Origin: Candidatus Melainabacteria bacterium
GTDB lineage: Bacteria; Cyanobacteriota; Vampirovibrionia; Obscuribacterales; Obscuribacteraceae
Length of the DNA: 64,000 nt
Direction of reading: 5' to 3'
NCBI GenBank assembly: GCA_016716405.1
Contig: JADJWK010000002.1
Coordinates: 124,001-188,000, forward strand
Made by a program: the position numbers and the translations under genes
Notes under the pieces: model-generated
Databases searched by the model: none
The model's input: only the letters and a program-made list of their open reading frames with translations
What the model was told of the DNA's origin: nothing
In this document: piece by piece, positions 44,390-53,386 of the stretch
Layout: each line of letters starts with the position of its first letter
Numbering within the stretch: position 1 is the first letter of the stretch

Positions 44390-44501
44390 AGCGAACGAGC
44401 CTCACCAGATATGGGGTTAGTTTACCAAAACGGTGAGGCTGAATTTTCGCCGGCAGGGAACGAGATATTCCTTCCCCGGAATGCTCTTTAGAACCCGGGC
44501 T

Positions 44502-46115
44502 TCATGCCGCGTCTCCGGTACGGCAGCGGCCGGCATGGCGCTCGAGAGCGCCGGCATGAGCCGCGAGATAGGTACCGGTATTGCCTGGATCGACTGCAAT
44601 GGCGTTGTAGCAGTCCTCCAGCTCTTTGTCGGGCAAGCCCAGCGCTCCGTAGGCTCTGCCCCTGCCGCTATAGGCCCTGCCGTCCCGGGGGTCCATGCGG
44701 ATCATGGCGGAATAGATCTCGACGCACTGCTCATAATGCCCCTCTTTCATCTGGAGCTCGGCGAGCCTGCCCAGGCAGAAACTGCTCCCGGGCTTGATGC
44801 TGAGGGCCCGGCTCAGATCGTCGATGGCGTTCTGGCGGCGGCCCAGGAGCAAGTAGGCTGCGCCCCTGTATTTGTAAGCCGAGAAATTTTCTTGATCGAG
44901 GACGATGGCGGTATCGAAGTCACGCACCGCTCTGCGGTAGTCATAAATCTGCAAGAAAACGAGACCGCGCCCGCAATATGCCTCGACGCTCTCCGGGCAG
45001 AGCCTGACGGCTCTGTTGAGATGGAGAAGCGCTTCCCGGGCATTGCCGCAGGCGAACTCGGCGATGCCGGCAAATAGCCGGGCCAGGAAGCTGGCCGGCT
45101 CCAGAGCTACTGCCCGGACCAGGTCCTCCCGTGCTCTGGCATGCTCCGCCAGGCAGGCATAGGCAAAACCCCGCCACAGGAAATAGCTTGCATGCCCTCC
45201 CGGAAGAAGGCTTATCGCCCGGGAGAGATCTTTTATGGCGGCCTGGTAATTCTTCGTATGGGCATAGGCTTTTCCGCGGCAGTAAAGCGCCGGAGCGTAG
45301 TCGCTCTGAAGCGATAGGGAGCGAGTGGTCTCCCGGATAGCCTGCTGGTATTCACCAAGCTGCACGAAAATCCATCCTCGCGTGCAAGAATAGGCGCCAT
45401 TCTGCGGGTCGAGCTCCTGAGCTCTTTCAAGATCTTGCAGAGCCTGGCTCCGGTCACCCCGGGTAATCGAGGCTGTAGCTCTCTGCCTGTAGGCTTCGAG
45501 AAGCTCCGACTCAATTGTGAGTGCCAGATTGCAATAAGTCAGGGCCTTCTCCGGATCCCCCAGGCGATTGTGGGCACGGGCGAGCTCCACATAAGCGCCG
45601 GTATCGAAAGGATCTACTTTGATGCGGCTCAGGGCCGCGATCACGAGTTTGAGGAGCTCTCTCTTTTCGCCTGGGCGTTTCTTGCGCTTCGATGACGATA
45701 CCGTCTCGGGTGCCTCCCAGTTTCCGTCGAATAGCTCCCCGACGTTTCTGACTATGGTCCAGTCGATTACGTCTTGCCAGTTGAAGCTTATCTGGTCGCC
45801 GCTTTGGAAGCCGTGTCCTATCAAGGCGTCACTTGCCAGCAAGCCTCTCATCTGATTTTCGCTCCAGCTTTCTACTCTCACGAAGACAGGCTCTACACAG
45901 TCTGATGAATTGCTCAGATTGATACTGACGAAGAGCTTCTCGTCGTCTGCGAGACCTTTTTGAAAGCGTTCCTGAAGCACCGGCAGCGCCACCTGAGATT
46001 TTTGCTCCTGGCAGAGGCGGCTCAGTTTGTCCAGGAAGTCCCGACCTTCCGAAGGGCTGACCGGGCCGGACGCTGTAGCTTCATTTATCGATGGGATTTC
46101 TATACCAGGCATCAC
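44502..46115 (-). CDS. DUF2314-like domain fused to TPR repeats
   Basis: 537 aa from GTG 46115 (GGGAGG 7 bases upstream), with ATG 46112 as alternative. Residues about 40-150 resemble DUF2314 (LFVSINLSNSSDCVEPVFVRVE, GHGFQSGDQISFNWQDVIDW). From about 170 to 530 are roughly ten TPR units in good register (EALLHLNRAVRLCPESVEAY, CGRGLVFLQIYDYRRAVRDF, AIDDLSRALSIKPGSSFCLG). No signal peptide is seen, so a cytoplasmic scaffold is likely. The start overlaps the stop of the LRV gene (GTGA), so both are one operon under the divergent promoter at 46525-46566. Confidence 0.88.
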   Translation of the reverse strand: MMPGIEIPSINEATASGPVSPSEGRDFLDKLSRLCQEQKSQVALPVLQERFQKGLADDEKLFVSINLSNSSDCVEPVFVRVESWSENQMRGLLASDALIGHGFQSGDQISFNWQDVIDWTIVRNVGELFDGNWEAPETVSSSKRKKRPGEKRELLKLVIAALSRIKVDPFDTGAYVELARAHNRLGDPEKALTYCNLALTIESELLEAYRQRATASITRGDRSQALQDLERAQELDPQNGAYSCTRGWIFVQLGEYQQAIRETTRSLSLQSDYAPALYCRGKAYAHTKNYQAAIKDLSRAISLLPGGHASYFLWRGFAYACLAEHARAREDLVRAVALEPASFLARLFAGIAEFACGNAREALLHLNRAVRLCPESVEAYCGRGLVFLQIYDYRRAVRDFDTAIVLDQENFSAYKYRGAAYLLLGRRQNAIDDLSRALSIKPGSSFCLGRLAELQMKEGHYEQCVEIYSAMIRMDPRDGRAYSGRGRAYGALGLPDKELEDCYNAIAVDPGNTGTYLAAHAGALERHAGRCRTGDAA

Positions 46116-46453
46116 TGTGCTGCCTCCCTTCCTTTGCCTGCCAGGGTCGAAACGGCAGCCTCTCGCACCTCGCTCTCGTCGTCGGCGGCGAGGATAGCGA
46201 GAATCGAGGAAGGCACCCCGGAATTGGCTGCCAGGCTCCTGCGCACGCCCGGATCAGGATCGATTGCCAGAAGCCGGGCGATTTTCGCAGGCACCTCTCT
46301 GGTGACCGCCACCTTGAGACGCATTTTGGAGTCTCTGCTTGTGGCCAGATTCCACCAGACCTCCATGGGGCTTGCATGAATGGACCTGGCCAGGGTGTCG
46401 ATGAGAGCCGGGTGCAGGGGCTGTGGAGCCGGGGCGATATTAGTAATGGTCAT
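46112..46453 (-). CDS. Small LRV (leucine-rich repeat variant)/HEAT-like repeat protein
   Basis: 113 aa from ATG 46453, with GGGAGG upstream; the frame is open a little further. The repeats are clear: MEVWWNLATSRDSKMRLKVA, VPAKIARLLAIDPDPGVRRS and VPSSILAILAADDESEVREA, alternating helices as in LRV proteins and HEAT solenoids. Such repeats mediate protein binding. No iron-sulfur Cys cluster is present, unlike the founding LRV protein. First gene of the operon with the DUF2314-TPR gene, and divergent from tetR. Confidence 0.85.
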   Translation of the reverse strand: MTITNIAPAPQPLHPALIDTLARSIHASPMEVWWNLATSRDSKMRLKVAVTREVPAKIARLLAIDPDPGVRRSLAANSGVPSSILAILAADDESEVREAAVSTLAGKGREAAQ

Positions 46454-46524
46454 TTCATCCTCCCTAGTGTGTAGAGACAAACACAAGGAGGAAAGACAGG
46501 CGGCTGAAACTGGAATGTGGAATC

Positions 46525-46566
46525 ATACTAGACGGTCTAGACTGGATTGTCAAGAGTGGTTATAAT
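46525..46566. promoter_or_regulatory. Divergent promoters sharing a TetR-type operator
   Basis: The inverted repeat CTAGA-CGG-TCTAG lies at 46528-46540. Leftward, TTGACA (46553-46548) and TAGTAT (46530-46525) are 17 bases apart, with most of the repeat in their spacer. Rightward, TAGACT (46538-46543) and TATAAT (46561-46566) are also 17 apart, and the -35 overlaps the repeat. A repressor bound there could block both promoters. Boxes and spacing are seen directly; binding by the adjacent TetR protein is inference. Confidence 0.65.
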
Positions 46567-46613
46567 CGAAATATTGGTTAATTTCAGGGCATTTTGGGAA
46601 TACAAGCCTTGAG

Positions 46614-46628
46614 ACTGATCGGTCTAGT
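46614..46628. promoter_or_regulatory. Second operator-like half-conserved site before tetR
   Basis: CTGATCGGTCTAG repeats the CGGTCTAG half of the upstream operator with a changed left half. It lies 56 bases before the tetR start and downstream of the candidate -10, where a roadblock site would fit. Confidence 0.45.
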
Positions 46629-46684
46629 TGACTCTCCTGCCTACTTTGAATCCTTCCTTTATATAAGACCCGCGAGCGAAATCG

Positions 46685-47377
46685 ATGGCCAGCTCCAGAA
46701 AGAGTCCACTCATGAGGCTTTCCGCCCTCAGTCCCGACGGCGCCGGGGGGATCGCTCCGGTGGGATCGGGGGTGGACAAGCGCCAGATCATTCTCAAGGG
46801 TGCTCTCGAGGTCTTTCTGGAAGGCGGCTATGCAGGTACCAGCATGGACACCGTGGCCAGACGAGCCGGGGTGGCCAAGCAAACGATCTATTCTCACTTC
46901 AAGGACAAAGAGAGTCTCTTCAAAAGCCTCATAGATCAGATCACTTTCGACTTCTCCAGCGCGTCCGTGCAGGAGGAGCTCTTCGCTCTGGACGCCAGAG
47001 CCTTTCTGCCGCGCTTCGCCACGATGTTCCTGGGGCGAATGGACAACTGGCAGTACATAGCTTTCATGCGCCTGCTCATCGGTGAGTCGGCACGCTTCCC
47101 CGAGCTCGCTCATGCCTATGTGGAGCGGGTGGCCAAGCCTGGTCTCGCTATCATGACCGAGTATTTTCGCAACAGCCCGGAGCTCAATTTCCCCGACCCG
47201 GAGGCTGCCGCCCGAGTCTATATGGGATCCATGGTATCCCTGATCCTCACCCAGGAGGTTCTGCACGGCAAGCGCTTTCTCGACATGTCCCGGGAAAGAT
47301 ATGCCAGTACCCTGGTTGATATCATCCTATATTCAAGTGAAAAGTTCGCCGAACAGTGCGGCGCAAAACCGAACTGA
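46685..47377 (+). CDS. TetR family transcriptional regulator
   Basis: 230 aa. An N-terminal extension of about 28 residues precedes the typical helix-turn-helix: KRQIILKGALEVFLEGGYAG, TSMDTVARRAGVAKQTIYSH and FKDKESLFKSLI. The C-terminal all-helical region (ARVYMGSMVSLILTQEVLHG) would bind an inducer and dimerise, resembling TetR members with an AefR-like C-terminal domain. It diverges from the LRV/DUF2314-TPR operon and carries operator-like repeats in its promoter, so autorepression and control of that operon are likely. The ligand is unknown. A kinase gene follows 76 bases downstream. Confidence 0.92.
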   Translation: MASSRKSPLMRLSALSPDGAGGIAPVGSGVDKRQIILKGALEVFLEGGYAGTSMDTVARRAGVAKQTIYSHFKDKESLFKSLIDQITFDFSSASVQEELFALDARAFLPRFATMFLGRMDNWQYIAFMRLLIGESARFPELAHAYVERVAKPGLAIMTEYFRNSPELNFPDPEAAARVYMGSMVSLILTQEVLHGKRFLDMSRERYASTLVDIILYSSEKFAEQCGAKPN

Positions 47378-47453
47378 GTCTGATTGCGGCAATGTCTCAG
47401 ACGGGCATAGTGAGTTTGGAACCCGGGAACTCATAAAAAATCAGGCGCGGATC

Positions 47454-49259
47454 ATGCCGGAAGAATTCAAAGAACAGCAGAAGACTCCAGAGCTCGTAGA
47501 GGTAAGCTCGGATGACGGAGACTCGACGGATCATTCTCCTGTTGGCTCAATAATTGGAGCTCACTACGAGATCCTGTCCGCCATCGGGGAAGGTGGCATG
47601 AGCACTGTCTATCGCGCAAGGCACACTATTCTCAATCGACCGGTAGCAGTTAAGCTCTTGCTTGAAAGGCTGGCAAGCGATCCCAAGGCCATGCGGCGAT
47701 TTCAGAAGGAAGCCAGGACCGCCATCGAGCTCAATCATTCGGGAATCTGCGCCGTCAAGGAATTCGGCGTGCATGACGGCAGGCCTTTTCTGGTGATGGA
47801 TCTAGTGGATGGAGAGTCGCTGGCGAAGTCGATCGCCGAGCATGGTGCCATCGAACCAGCAGCAGCCGTCGGGCTTATGATACAGATATGCGAGGCTATC
47901 GAGCACGCCCACGGGAAAGGCGTGATACACCGTGATCTGAAGCCGGCTAATATAATTATCCAATCCGACTCCGACGGCAGGCAAAGCGCAAAAATAGTCG
48001 ATTTCGGTATTGCCAAGATGATACACGGAGAGGATGCAGGTCCCAATCTCACTCGGACAGGCGAAGTATTCGGAACCCCCAACTATATGAGTCCCGAGCA
48101 ATGCCTTGGGCGGAAAGTCGATCAGGCCAGTGACATCTATTCGCTTGGATGCGTTTTCTACCAGATGCTTACGGGAAGCCCGCCTTTCGAGAGCGAAAGC
48201 ACTCTTTTGACTCTGATGAAGCACGTCAATGAACCGCCTCCTTCGATCGGTTCAGCCGATCCACGCTTGAGTGAAGTGGTGCAGAGGTGCATGCAAAAGG
48301 ATCCCGGACAGCGATACGAATCGGTAGCGCAGCTCAAGAAAGTGCTCGAGGCGATTCTGGCTGACGGCGATCTTGCAGGTGTCTCGGCAGGACCGCAGCT
48401 CGAGCCGCGTGATTTCAGGATAATCGCTATTGTCACCATTCCCTCGATCTTGCTTGCCTGTTTACTTTCTTCTGCCCTGGTCATCAATCAGTTTCCTCAG
48501 TTTTCCAAGCTTTCTCAGCTTTCTCATCGGTCGGGCTCATCCTCCCCGATCGTCAGTAAGGCAGAATCAGGCGAGCTCGACCTTCGAACCAGCTGGGGGA
48601 CCCGGCATCATGACGGTGATTTAGCTCACCGTCGGGGCGACACGGAGAAAGCTCTCGAGCTGTATCGAGAGGCGGCCGGACTCGCAGAAGCCGGCAACGC
48701 CTCATTTCGAGATCGAGCCTTTCTATACCAGGAGGTGGCTGGTTGCGCGCGCTATCTCAATATGCCGGATTTGCAGACGGAGACCTTTCGAAAGGCAGCG
48801 GAATATGCTCGGAGATCAGGAGATCCGGACTGGTATCAGCGAATTCTCGGGTCGCTCGTGAGGGTCGAGATCGAGCAGCGACAATACGATCGGGCTGTAG
48901 CGGATATGGATGAGATAGTGAGGGTTGTCGAAGGTCTGATCGGCAAAGATAGCGCCGGCATGATCCCGTACCTGAGAAGCAGCGGCCGAACCTATCTCGA
49001 GGCCGGCCGACCCGAAGAGGCGATGGCCAGTCTCGAGCAAGCCCTGGCGCTGTCTGAGCGTTTCCCGGGAATGTACAGGCAGGACGTGGCTCAGATTCAC
49101 CATTGTATGGGGCTGGCTCTGGAAAAGAAGGGCAATTTCCTGGCTGCCTCGGAGCATCTCCGGAGCGCTCTTCAAACCGGTCGCCTCTCATGGCTTTCCG
49201 ATAAAGAGATGGTGCAGTTCGAGAGCGATCTGGAAAGGGTAAGTGGTCGAATTCGATGA
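47454..49259 (+). CDS. Transmembrane Ser/Thr kinase with TPR C-terminus
   Basis: 601 aa from ATG 47454. After an acidic 35-residue tail comes a complete PknB-type domain (about 38-300): GEGGMSTVYRARH, VAVKLL, HRDLKPAN, DFGIAKM, FGTPNYMSPEQ, ASDIYSLGCVFYQML. A membrane helix follows near 325-347 (IIAIVTIPSILLACLLSSAL). The external part has TPR units (DLAHRRGDTEKALELYREAA, AGRPEEAMASLEQALALSER). All catalytic residues are present. The stop overlaps the start of a small zinc-binding gene (ATGA), implying coupled expression. Confidence 0.94.
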   Translation: MPEEFKEQQKTPELVEVSSDDGDSTDHSPVGSIIGAHYEILSAIGEGGMSTVYRARHTILNRPVAVKLLLERLASDPKAMRRFQKEARTAIELNHSGICAVKEFGVHDGRPFLVMDLVDGESLAKSIAEHGAIEPAAAVGLMIQICEAIEHAHGKGVIHRDLKPANIIIQSDSDGRQSAKIVDFGIAKMIHGEDAGPNLTRTGEVFGTPNYMSPEQCLGRKVDQASDIYSLGCVFYQMLTGSPPFESESTLLTLMKHVNEPPPSIGSADPRLSEVVQRCMQKDPGQRYESVAQLKKVLEAILADGDLAGVSAGPQLEPRDFRIIAIVTIPSILLACLLSSALVINQFPQFSKLSQLSHRSGSSSPIVSKAESGELDLRTSWGTRHHDGDLAHRRGDTEKALELYREAAGLAEAGNASFRDRAFLYQEVAGCARYLNMPDLQTETFRKAAEYARRSGDPDWYQRILGSLVRVEIEQRQYDRAVADMDEIVRVVEGLIGKDSAGMIPYLRSSGRTYLEAGRPEEAMASLEQALALSERFPGMYRQDVAQIHHCMGLALEKKGNFLAASEHLRSALQTGRLSWLSDKEMVQFESDLERVSGRIR

Positions 49260-49489
49260 CGAGAATGGAAAGAAGCGAAGTCAGATTCTGCATGCGCTGC
49301 CTGACGCCTCTGGATGACGAAAGCCGGAGAGCTTGCTTCAAATGCGACCGGGTGACCTGCTCGAGTCGAGGCTGCGGAATCTGGGTGGTCTTGAACCGGA
49401 TCTGGTCGTGTCAGGTATGCGTGGAAGAAGAGATCGATGCTGTAATCGATCAACACGACAAAAAGCTGGACGAGAAAGAAGATTACTGA
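49256..49489 (+). CDS. Small Cys-rich zinc-binding protein overlapping a kinase gene
   Basis: 77 aa. The first ATG overlaps the kinase stop; ATG 49265 is possible. Cys pairs CMRC, CFKC, CSSRGC and CQVC suggest two zinc sites in treble-clef or ribbon form. The C-terminus is a charged helix (EEEIDAVIDQHDKKLDEKED). No catalytic motif. The overlap with the kinase suggests an accessory or substrate protein; another kinase here (16982-18229) has such Cys motifs fused to its N-terminus. Confidence 0.82.
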   Translation: MTRMERSEVRFCMRCLTPLDDESRRACFKCDRVTCSSRGCGIWVVLNRIWSCQVCVEEEIDAVIDQHDKKLDEKEDY

Positions 49490-49596
49490 AAGCCGGAGTT
49501 CTCAGGATGCCTTGAAAGGCTCGTGAAAGCTTGGGTTTGTTCGCGCGGGCATGATCTTCTAGACTATGCGGATCGATAACAAGGAGGGATTTGGCT

Positions 49597-50319
49597 ATGA
49601 GCGCACGCTTTATGGTAACGGCATCGGCAATCGGCAGGCGAATCGCATACGTGGGCGGAGCGGCGCTGGCAGTAAGTCTCCTGGTCACCCCGCCGGCGAG
49701 CTCTGCGGATTCGACTTCGAGAGATACTTCTCGCAGTCGATACTCGGACAGAGTCCCGGATAGAGGCCCGGATCGAAGCTCGGACAGATACTCGGACAGA
49801 AACTCAGATCGAAGCTCCGACAGCACCAGGCGAAGCTCGAGAACAGGAGACACGAGCAAATACAGGAGCGCTCCGACTCGACGCGACAGATCCGGAGAAA
49901 GCATGGACTCACGCCGGCGCGGAGACTCCAGGGGAGCGCCTTATACCGGCGGGACGCGGCGTGTGCCTGATACCGAAAATGGTGCTTCCTCGAGTGGCAC
50001 AGCATCAGGTGACGAGATCCAGGAGTTGCGGCGTATGGTTATTGATTTGCGAACCGATCTGGATAGTCTGAAACGCAAGCTGGGAATGGATGAGAACAAT
50101 CCTCTCAATCATATTACCGAGAAAGTGCGTATGAACGGCCAGCAGATCGGCGTGGTCAAGCAGCAGGCCTCCGATAACTCTGCCGCAGTGACCAGTCAGG
50201 GTCAGCGCATCGTCGCCCTCGAGGCTCAAGTGAACGGACCAATCAAGGCGATGGAGCAATCTTTCGCGCAAGTGGTCAACGCGGTCAATAAAATGCCCGG
50301 CGTCAATATCGAGTATTGA
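49597..50319 (+). CDS. Secreted Arg/Ser/Asp-rich protein with C-terminal coiled coil
   Basis: 240 aa from ATG 49597, with AAGGAGG 8 bases upstream. A signal peptide (IAYVGGAALAVSLLVTPPAS, cleavage near SSA-DS) is followed by a 75-residue low-complexity region of SDR repeats (RYSDRVPDRGPDRSSDRYSD and variants). From about 145 the sequence is a coiled coil (DEIQELRRMVIDLRTDLDSL) ending in a helical tail. No enzymatic motif. Possibly an envelope or surface structural protein. Codon composition matches its neighbours. Confidence 0.82.
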   Translation: MSARFMVTASAIGRRIAYVGGAALAVSLLVTPPASSADSTSRDTSRSRYSDRVPDRGPDRSSDRYSDRNSDRSSDSTRRSSRTGDTSKYRSAPTRRDRSGESMDSRRRGDSRGAPYTGGTRRVPDTENGASSSGTASGDEIQELRRMVIDLRTDLDSLKRKLGMDENNPLNHITEKVRMNGQQIGVVKQQASDNSAAVTSQGQRIVALEAQVNGPIKAMEQSFAQVVNAVNKMPGVNIEY

Positions 50320-50462
50320 GCCTTCAGGGAGTCTGCAGGCAGCGCTGCGCTTTCAGAATCTCGCCGAAATAGCGCTGCGGTATGCGAGCATGCGGCTCAC
50401 GCGATTGGAGAGGTGGTATCATCTCTTGTGTCGATTTTGGGCAGTCCAGTGGTGTTAGGGGT

Positions 50463-52556
50463 ATGATCATACCGGTTTCGGCGAGGTGCCTGGTTCTGGT
50501 TATGATGCTGGTTCCGGCTTCTGCCAGCGGCTTGAGCTTCAACGTCGCTTTTGCCCAGAGCAGCCTCTGGTCCCGGAATCATCAGGCAGGTCTGGATGCA
50601 CGCCAGAGGGGCGACTACAGGAAATCGGAAGAGCTTCTTCGCGCCGCTCTCGAGCAGTCCAGCGATCGTCCTGCCGCCGACCAGCTCCAGAGCCTAAATA
50701 GCCTCTCGGTGGTGCTTACCGAACTCGGCAGATCTGCCGAGGCGGAGCCCCTGCTCAGACGGGTACTGGCTATTCAAGAGATGTCGTTGCCCGGGGACAG
50801 TCTCGAGACCGCCCGAACTCTGAGCAATCTTTCCGAGTGCTTGAGGCAGCAGGGCAAGCTCGACGAGGCGGAAAAGCTCAATCGAAGAAGCCTTCCCATC
50901 GTTGAGAAACACCTGGGAAGCAACGACCTGGCCGCCTCCGTGGTGATTAACAACCTCTCTATGATCCTTCTCGATCAGTGCCGATATGCCGAGGCCGAAG
51001 AGTTGATGAAGCGCAGTCTCGACATTCGCGAGACAAGACTGGGAGCGCAGGATAAATTAGTGGCCACGGTCCTCAATAATCTCGCTACCCTCAACTACAG
51101 GCAGGGCAAATACCGCGAGGCCGAGTCATTGTTCCGGCGTACCCTTGCTATATGGGAGAAAACCCCGGGCAGGGATCATCCGGATTATGCACTGGGTATG
51201 AGCAATCTCGCGCTGGTGTTGCGAGACCAGGGCAATCTCGAGGAGGCGGAGAGGCTCTACAGGCATGCCCTGTCTGTTCAGGAAGCGAATCTGGGAGCGG
51301 AGAGCACCCAGGTCGCCACCACTTTATCGAATATAGCCACGCTTCTGGCCGGCAAGGGCCCGGACAATTTCAAAGAGGCAGAGGAGTTCTTCCGGCGCTC
51401 CGTCAATATATGGCAGGCGGCTCTGGATAAGGGGATGATCGAAGAGAATGCGGACCTCCTTCTGACTCTGCATAATCTGGCGGAGCTCTATCTCGACGAG
51501 AATAAGTTAGATCAGGCTGAGGCGGTTTGCAAGCAATGCCTGGCTTTGAGCGAGAAGATCTACGGGTCCAAAGACGCGAGAGTGGCGACCGAACTGCTTT
51601 TGCTCTCTAGAATCGCCGCCGCGCAGGGAAACCGGTCGGAGAAGGATGCCACCAGCAAGCGTGCCTGCGACATTACCGCAAGTCTTCCGGGTTATGTTCA
51701 ACAGGCAGCGATGACCGGCGACGCCACTCCTGGTGGCTCAGGCGTTCCGGAGGCAGGCAGCCGGTTGAGCCCCAGTCGCCCTGTCAAGGACAAGTGGGCG
51801 GTGGTAATTGGAATAAGCAATTTCAAAGATCCGTCCTTGAATCTCAAGTATTCCGCCAAGGATGCCATCGATTTCAGGAATTATCTCGTCTCGAAAGGGC
51901 ATTTCAGACCAGATCATGTCAAATTGCTGACGGATAAAGCCGCCACCAGAGAGAACATCGTCAGCACTCTGGGAGAGCGCTGGCTGACAAGGGTCGCCAA
52001 CCGGGACGATCTGGTGGTGGTTTATATCTCGAGCCACGGCAGCTCTGCCAAGCGCGATGTGGCCGGGGTCAATATGCTGGTCGCCTATGACACCAATATC
52101 GACAATCAGCTTGCCACCGGCATTCCCATGGAATGGCTCTCGCAGATTATCAAAGATCAGGTTCATTGCGAACGCGTGGTGCTCATTCTCGATGTCTGTC
52201 ACAGCGGTGCTGCCAGGACAGCAAGCAAAGGTCTGGTGCGGCGCTTCGATTTCAATCTCAATGAAGTCGGGGCCGGCAGCGGTCAGATCATTCTCTGCTC
52301 CAGCCAGTCGGATCAGGTCTCATGGGAGTCTTCCAGATATCCCAACAGTGTCTTCACGCGCCGCCTTATCGAAGGTCTCGAGCGCAATGGAAGTGCCACC
52401 AGGCTGTCCGAGGCCTTCTCCTATTTGAAAGAGCATGTCGAGGAAGAGGTACTAAGGGAGCGGGCCGTGGTGCAGACACCTGTGTTGAAGAGGAAATGGA
52501 GCGGCGATGACGTGATCCTCTCCGTTCCTCCGACAAGCCCGCGACCCGGGCTCTAA
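50463..52556 (+). CDS. Exported TPR-caspase (peptidase C14-like) protein
   Basis: 697 aa from ATG 50463, chosen because a signal peptide starts there (SARCLVLVMMLVPASASGLS; cleavage near AFA-QS). About ten kinesin-light-chain-like TPR units follow (LGRSAEAEPLLRRVLAIQEM, QGKLDEAEKLNRRSLPIVEK, QGKYREAESLFRRTLAIWEK). The C-terminal caspase-like domain has KWAVVIGISNFKDPSLNLKY, catalytic His in VVYISSHGSS and Cys in LILDVCHSGA, both intact. Same order as the protein at 32783-34825. Substrate specificity and activation are unknown; TPRs may bind partners that trigger it. The stop overlaps the convergent gene by 4 bases. Confidence 0.93.
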   Translation: MIIPVSARCLVLVMMLVPASASGLSFNVAFAQSSLWSRNHQAGLDARQRGDYRKSEELLRAALEQSSDRPAADQLQSLNSLSVVLTELGRSAEAEPLLRRVLAIQEMSLPGDSLETARTLSNLSECLRQQGKLDEAEKLNRRSLPIVEKHLGSNDLAASVVINNLSMILLDQCRYAEAEELMKRSLDIRETRLGAQDKLVATVLNNLATLNYRQGKYREAESLFRRTLAIWEKTPGRDHPDYALGMSNLALVLRDQGNLEEAERLYRHALSVQEANLGAESTQVATTLSNIATLLAGKGPDNFKEAEEFFRRSVNIWQAALDKGMIEENADLLLTLHNLAELYLDENKLDQAEAVCKQCLALSEKIYGSKDARVATELLLLSRIAAAQGNRSEKDATSKRACDITASLPGYVQQAAMTGDATPGGSGVPEAGSRLSPSRPVKDKWAVVIGISNFKDPSLNLKYSAKDAIDFRNYLVSKGHFRPDHVKLLTDKAATRENIVSTLGERWLTRVANRDDLVVVYISSHGSSAKRDVAGVNMLVAYDTNIDNQLATGIPMEWLSQIIKDQVHCERVVLILDVCHSGAARTASKGLVRRFDFNLNEVGAGSGQIILCSSQSDQVSWESSRYPNSVFTRRLIEGLERNGSATRLSEAFSYLKEHVEEEVLRERAVVQTPVLKRKWSGDDVILSVPPTSPRPGL

Positions 52557-53113
52557 TACGCCTTGTAGATTCCTTTCTCGTCTTTGTCGAAAAGCAAGAG
52601 GTTGGGATTGGAGGCGGTGGGATCGCCGGCGCTCGAGTCTGTGATGCCCAGCCGCACGCGCATGGAGCTGTTCTTATCGAGCACGTTGACAGCCGGTCCG
52701 CCGGTGGCGGAGACCACGCAGGCTGCGGCCGGGTTCATGTCCTTGTCGAGTACATTGAAGGTGAGATCACTCTTGTCAGTGATCGATATGGCTGCCCGCA
52801 GACTGCCGTCACTGTCCGGAAAGCCGATGACCGGGCGGGAATCGGCGCCCACTGCTACCATCAGGCCGGGCTTGCCTTCGGGAGTCGTGATTGCCAGACC
52901 GGCCGAGCCGTCGGGCTTGGCCGATAGCTTGGCCCGCACATTGCCCTTTTCATCCACCACCTGAAAAGTCCTGGCTGCTACTACTTCGGGTATAGCATCG
53001 CTTGCCCGGGCGGGCTGCCCGAGAAGAACTTGATTGGCAGCGCCGCCAATCACAATGCCGGTCGCCAGGCATGATACGGACCAGATCCACAGGCGCATGT
53101 CTTTCTTGAGCAT
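52553..53113 (-). CDS. Exported hypothetical protein with repeated 'V-D-x-x-G-x-x-R' beta units
   Basis: 186 aa. An N-terminal hydrophobic signal or anchor (LWIWSVSCLATGIVIGGAAN) precedes three or four related units: ARTFQVVDEKGNVRAKLSAK, RPVIGFPDSDGSLRAAISIT, AVNVLDKNSSMRVRLGITD, and LLLFDKDEKGIYKAY. The units have the strand-turn-strand look of a secreted beta protein; similar short proteins occur in cyanobacteria-related genomes without known function. Convergent with the caspase gene. Confidence 0.8.
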   Translation of the reverse strand: MLKKDMRLWIWSVSCLATGIVIGGAANQVLLGQPARASDAIPEVVAARTFQVVDEKGNVRAKLSAKPDGSAGLAITTPEGKPGLMVAVGADSRPVIGFPDSDGSLRAAISITDKSDLTFNVLDKDMNPAAACVVSATGGPAVNVLDKNSSMRVRLGITDSSAGDPTASNPNLLLFDKDEKGIYKAY

Positions 53114-53386
53114 CTCACAGACCTCTTTCGAAAAGGAATATTGCCGGTCTTGATTATCTCAAGTATCTTGCTTGATCTGAGCTGGTTACCGGTTTGTGCC
53201 CGGCGCCTCTTTACTTCCGCTGCGATCGAGGCTTATGCCGCGGATTTCGATACCGCTTTCGGTGCAGTCGAGACCGGTGTCCGGAGGACCGATTTCGATC
53301 CGTCGGCAGCTCTCGACGCGGTTGTCTGATTCGAAACTAATGCGATAATCAACAATTCTCCTTCCCACTCCCAACCGAGGAATGCA

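Noticed and set aside
53114..53386. Small open frame (53141-53329) before the DUF6882 gene
   Set aside because: No ribosome site, no recognisable motif, and composition typical of a shadow frame.
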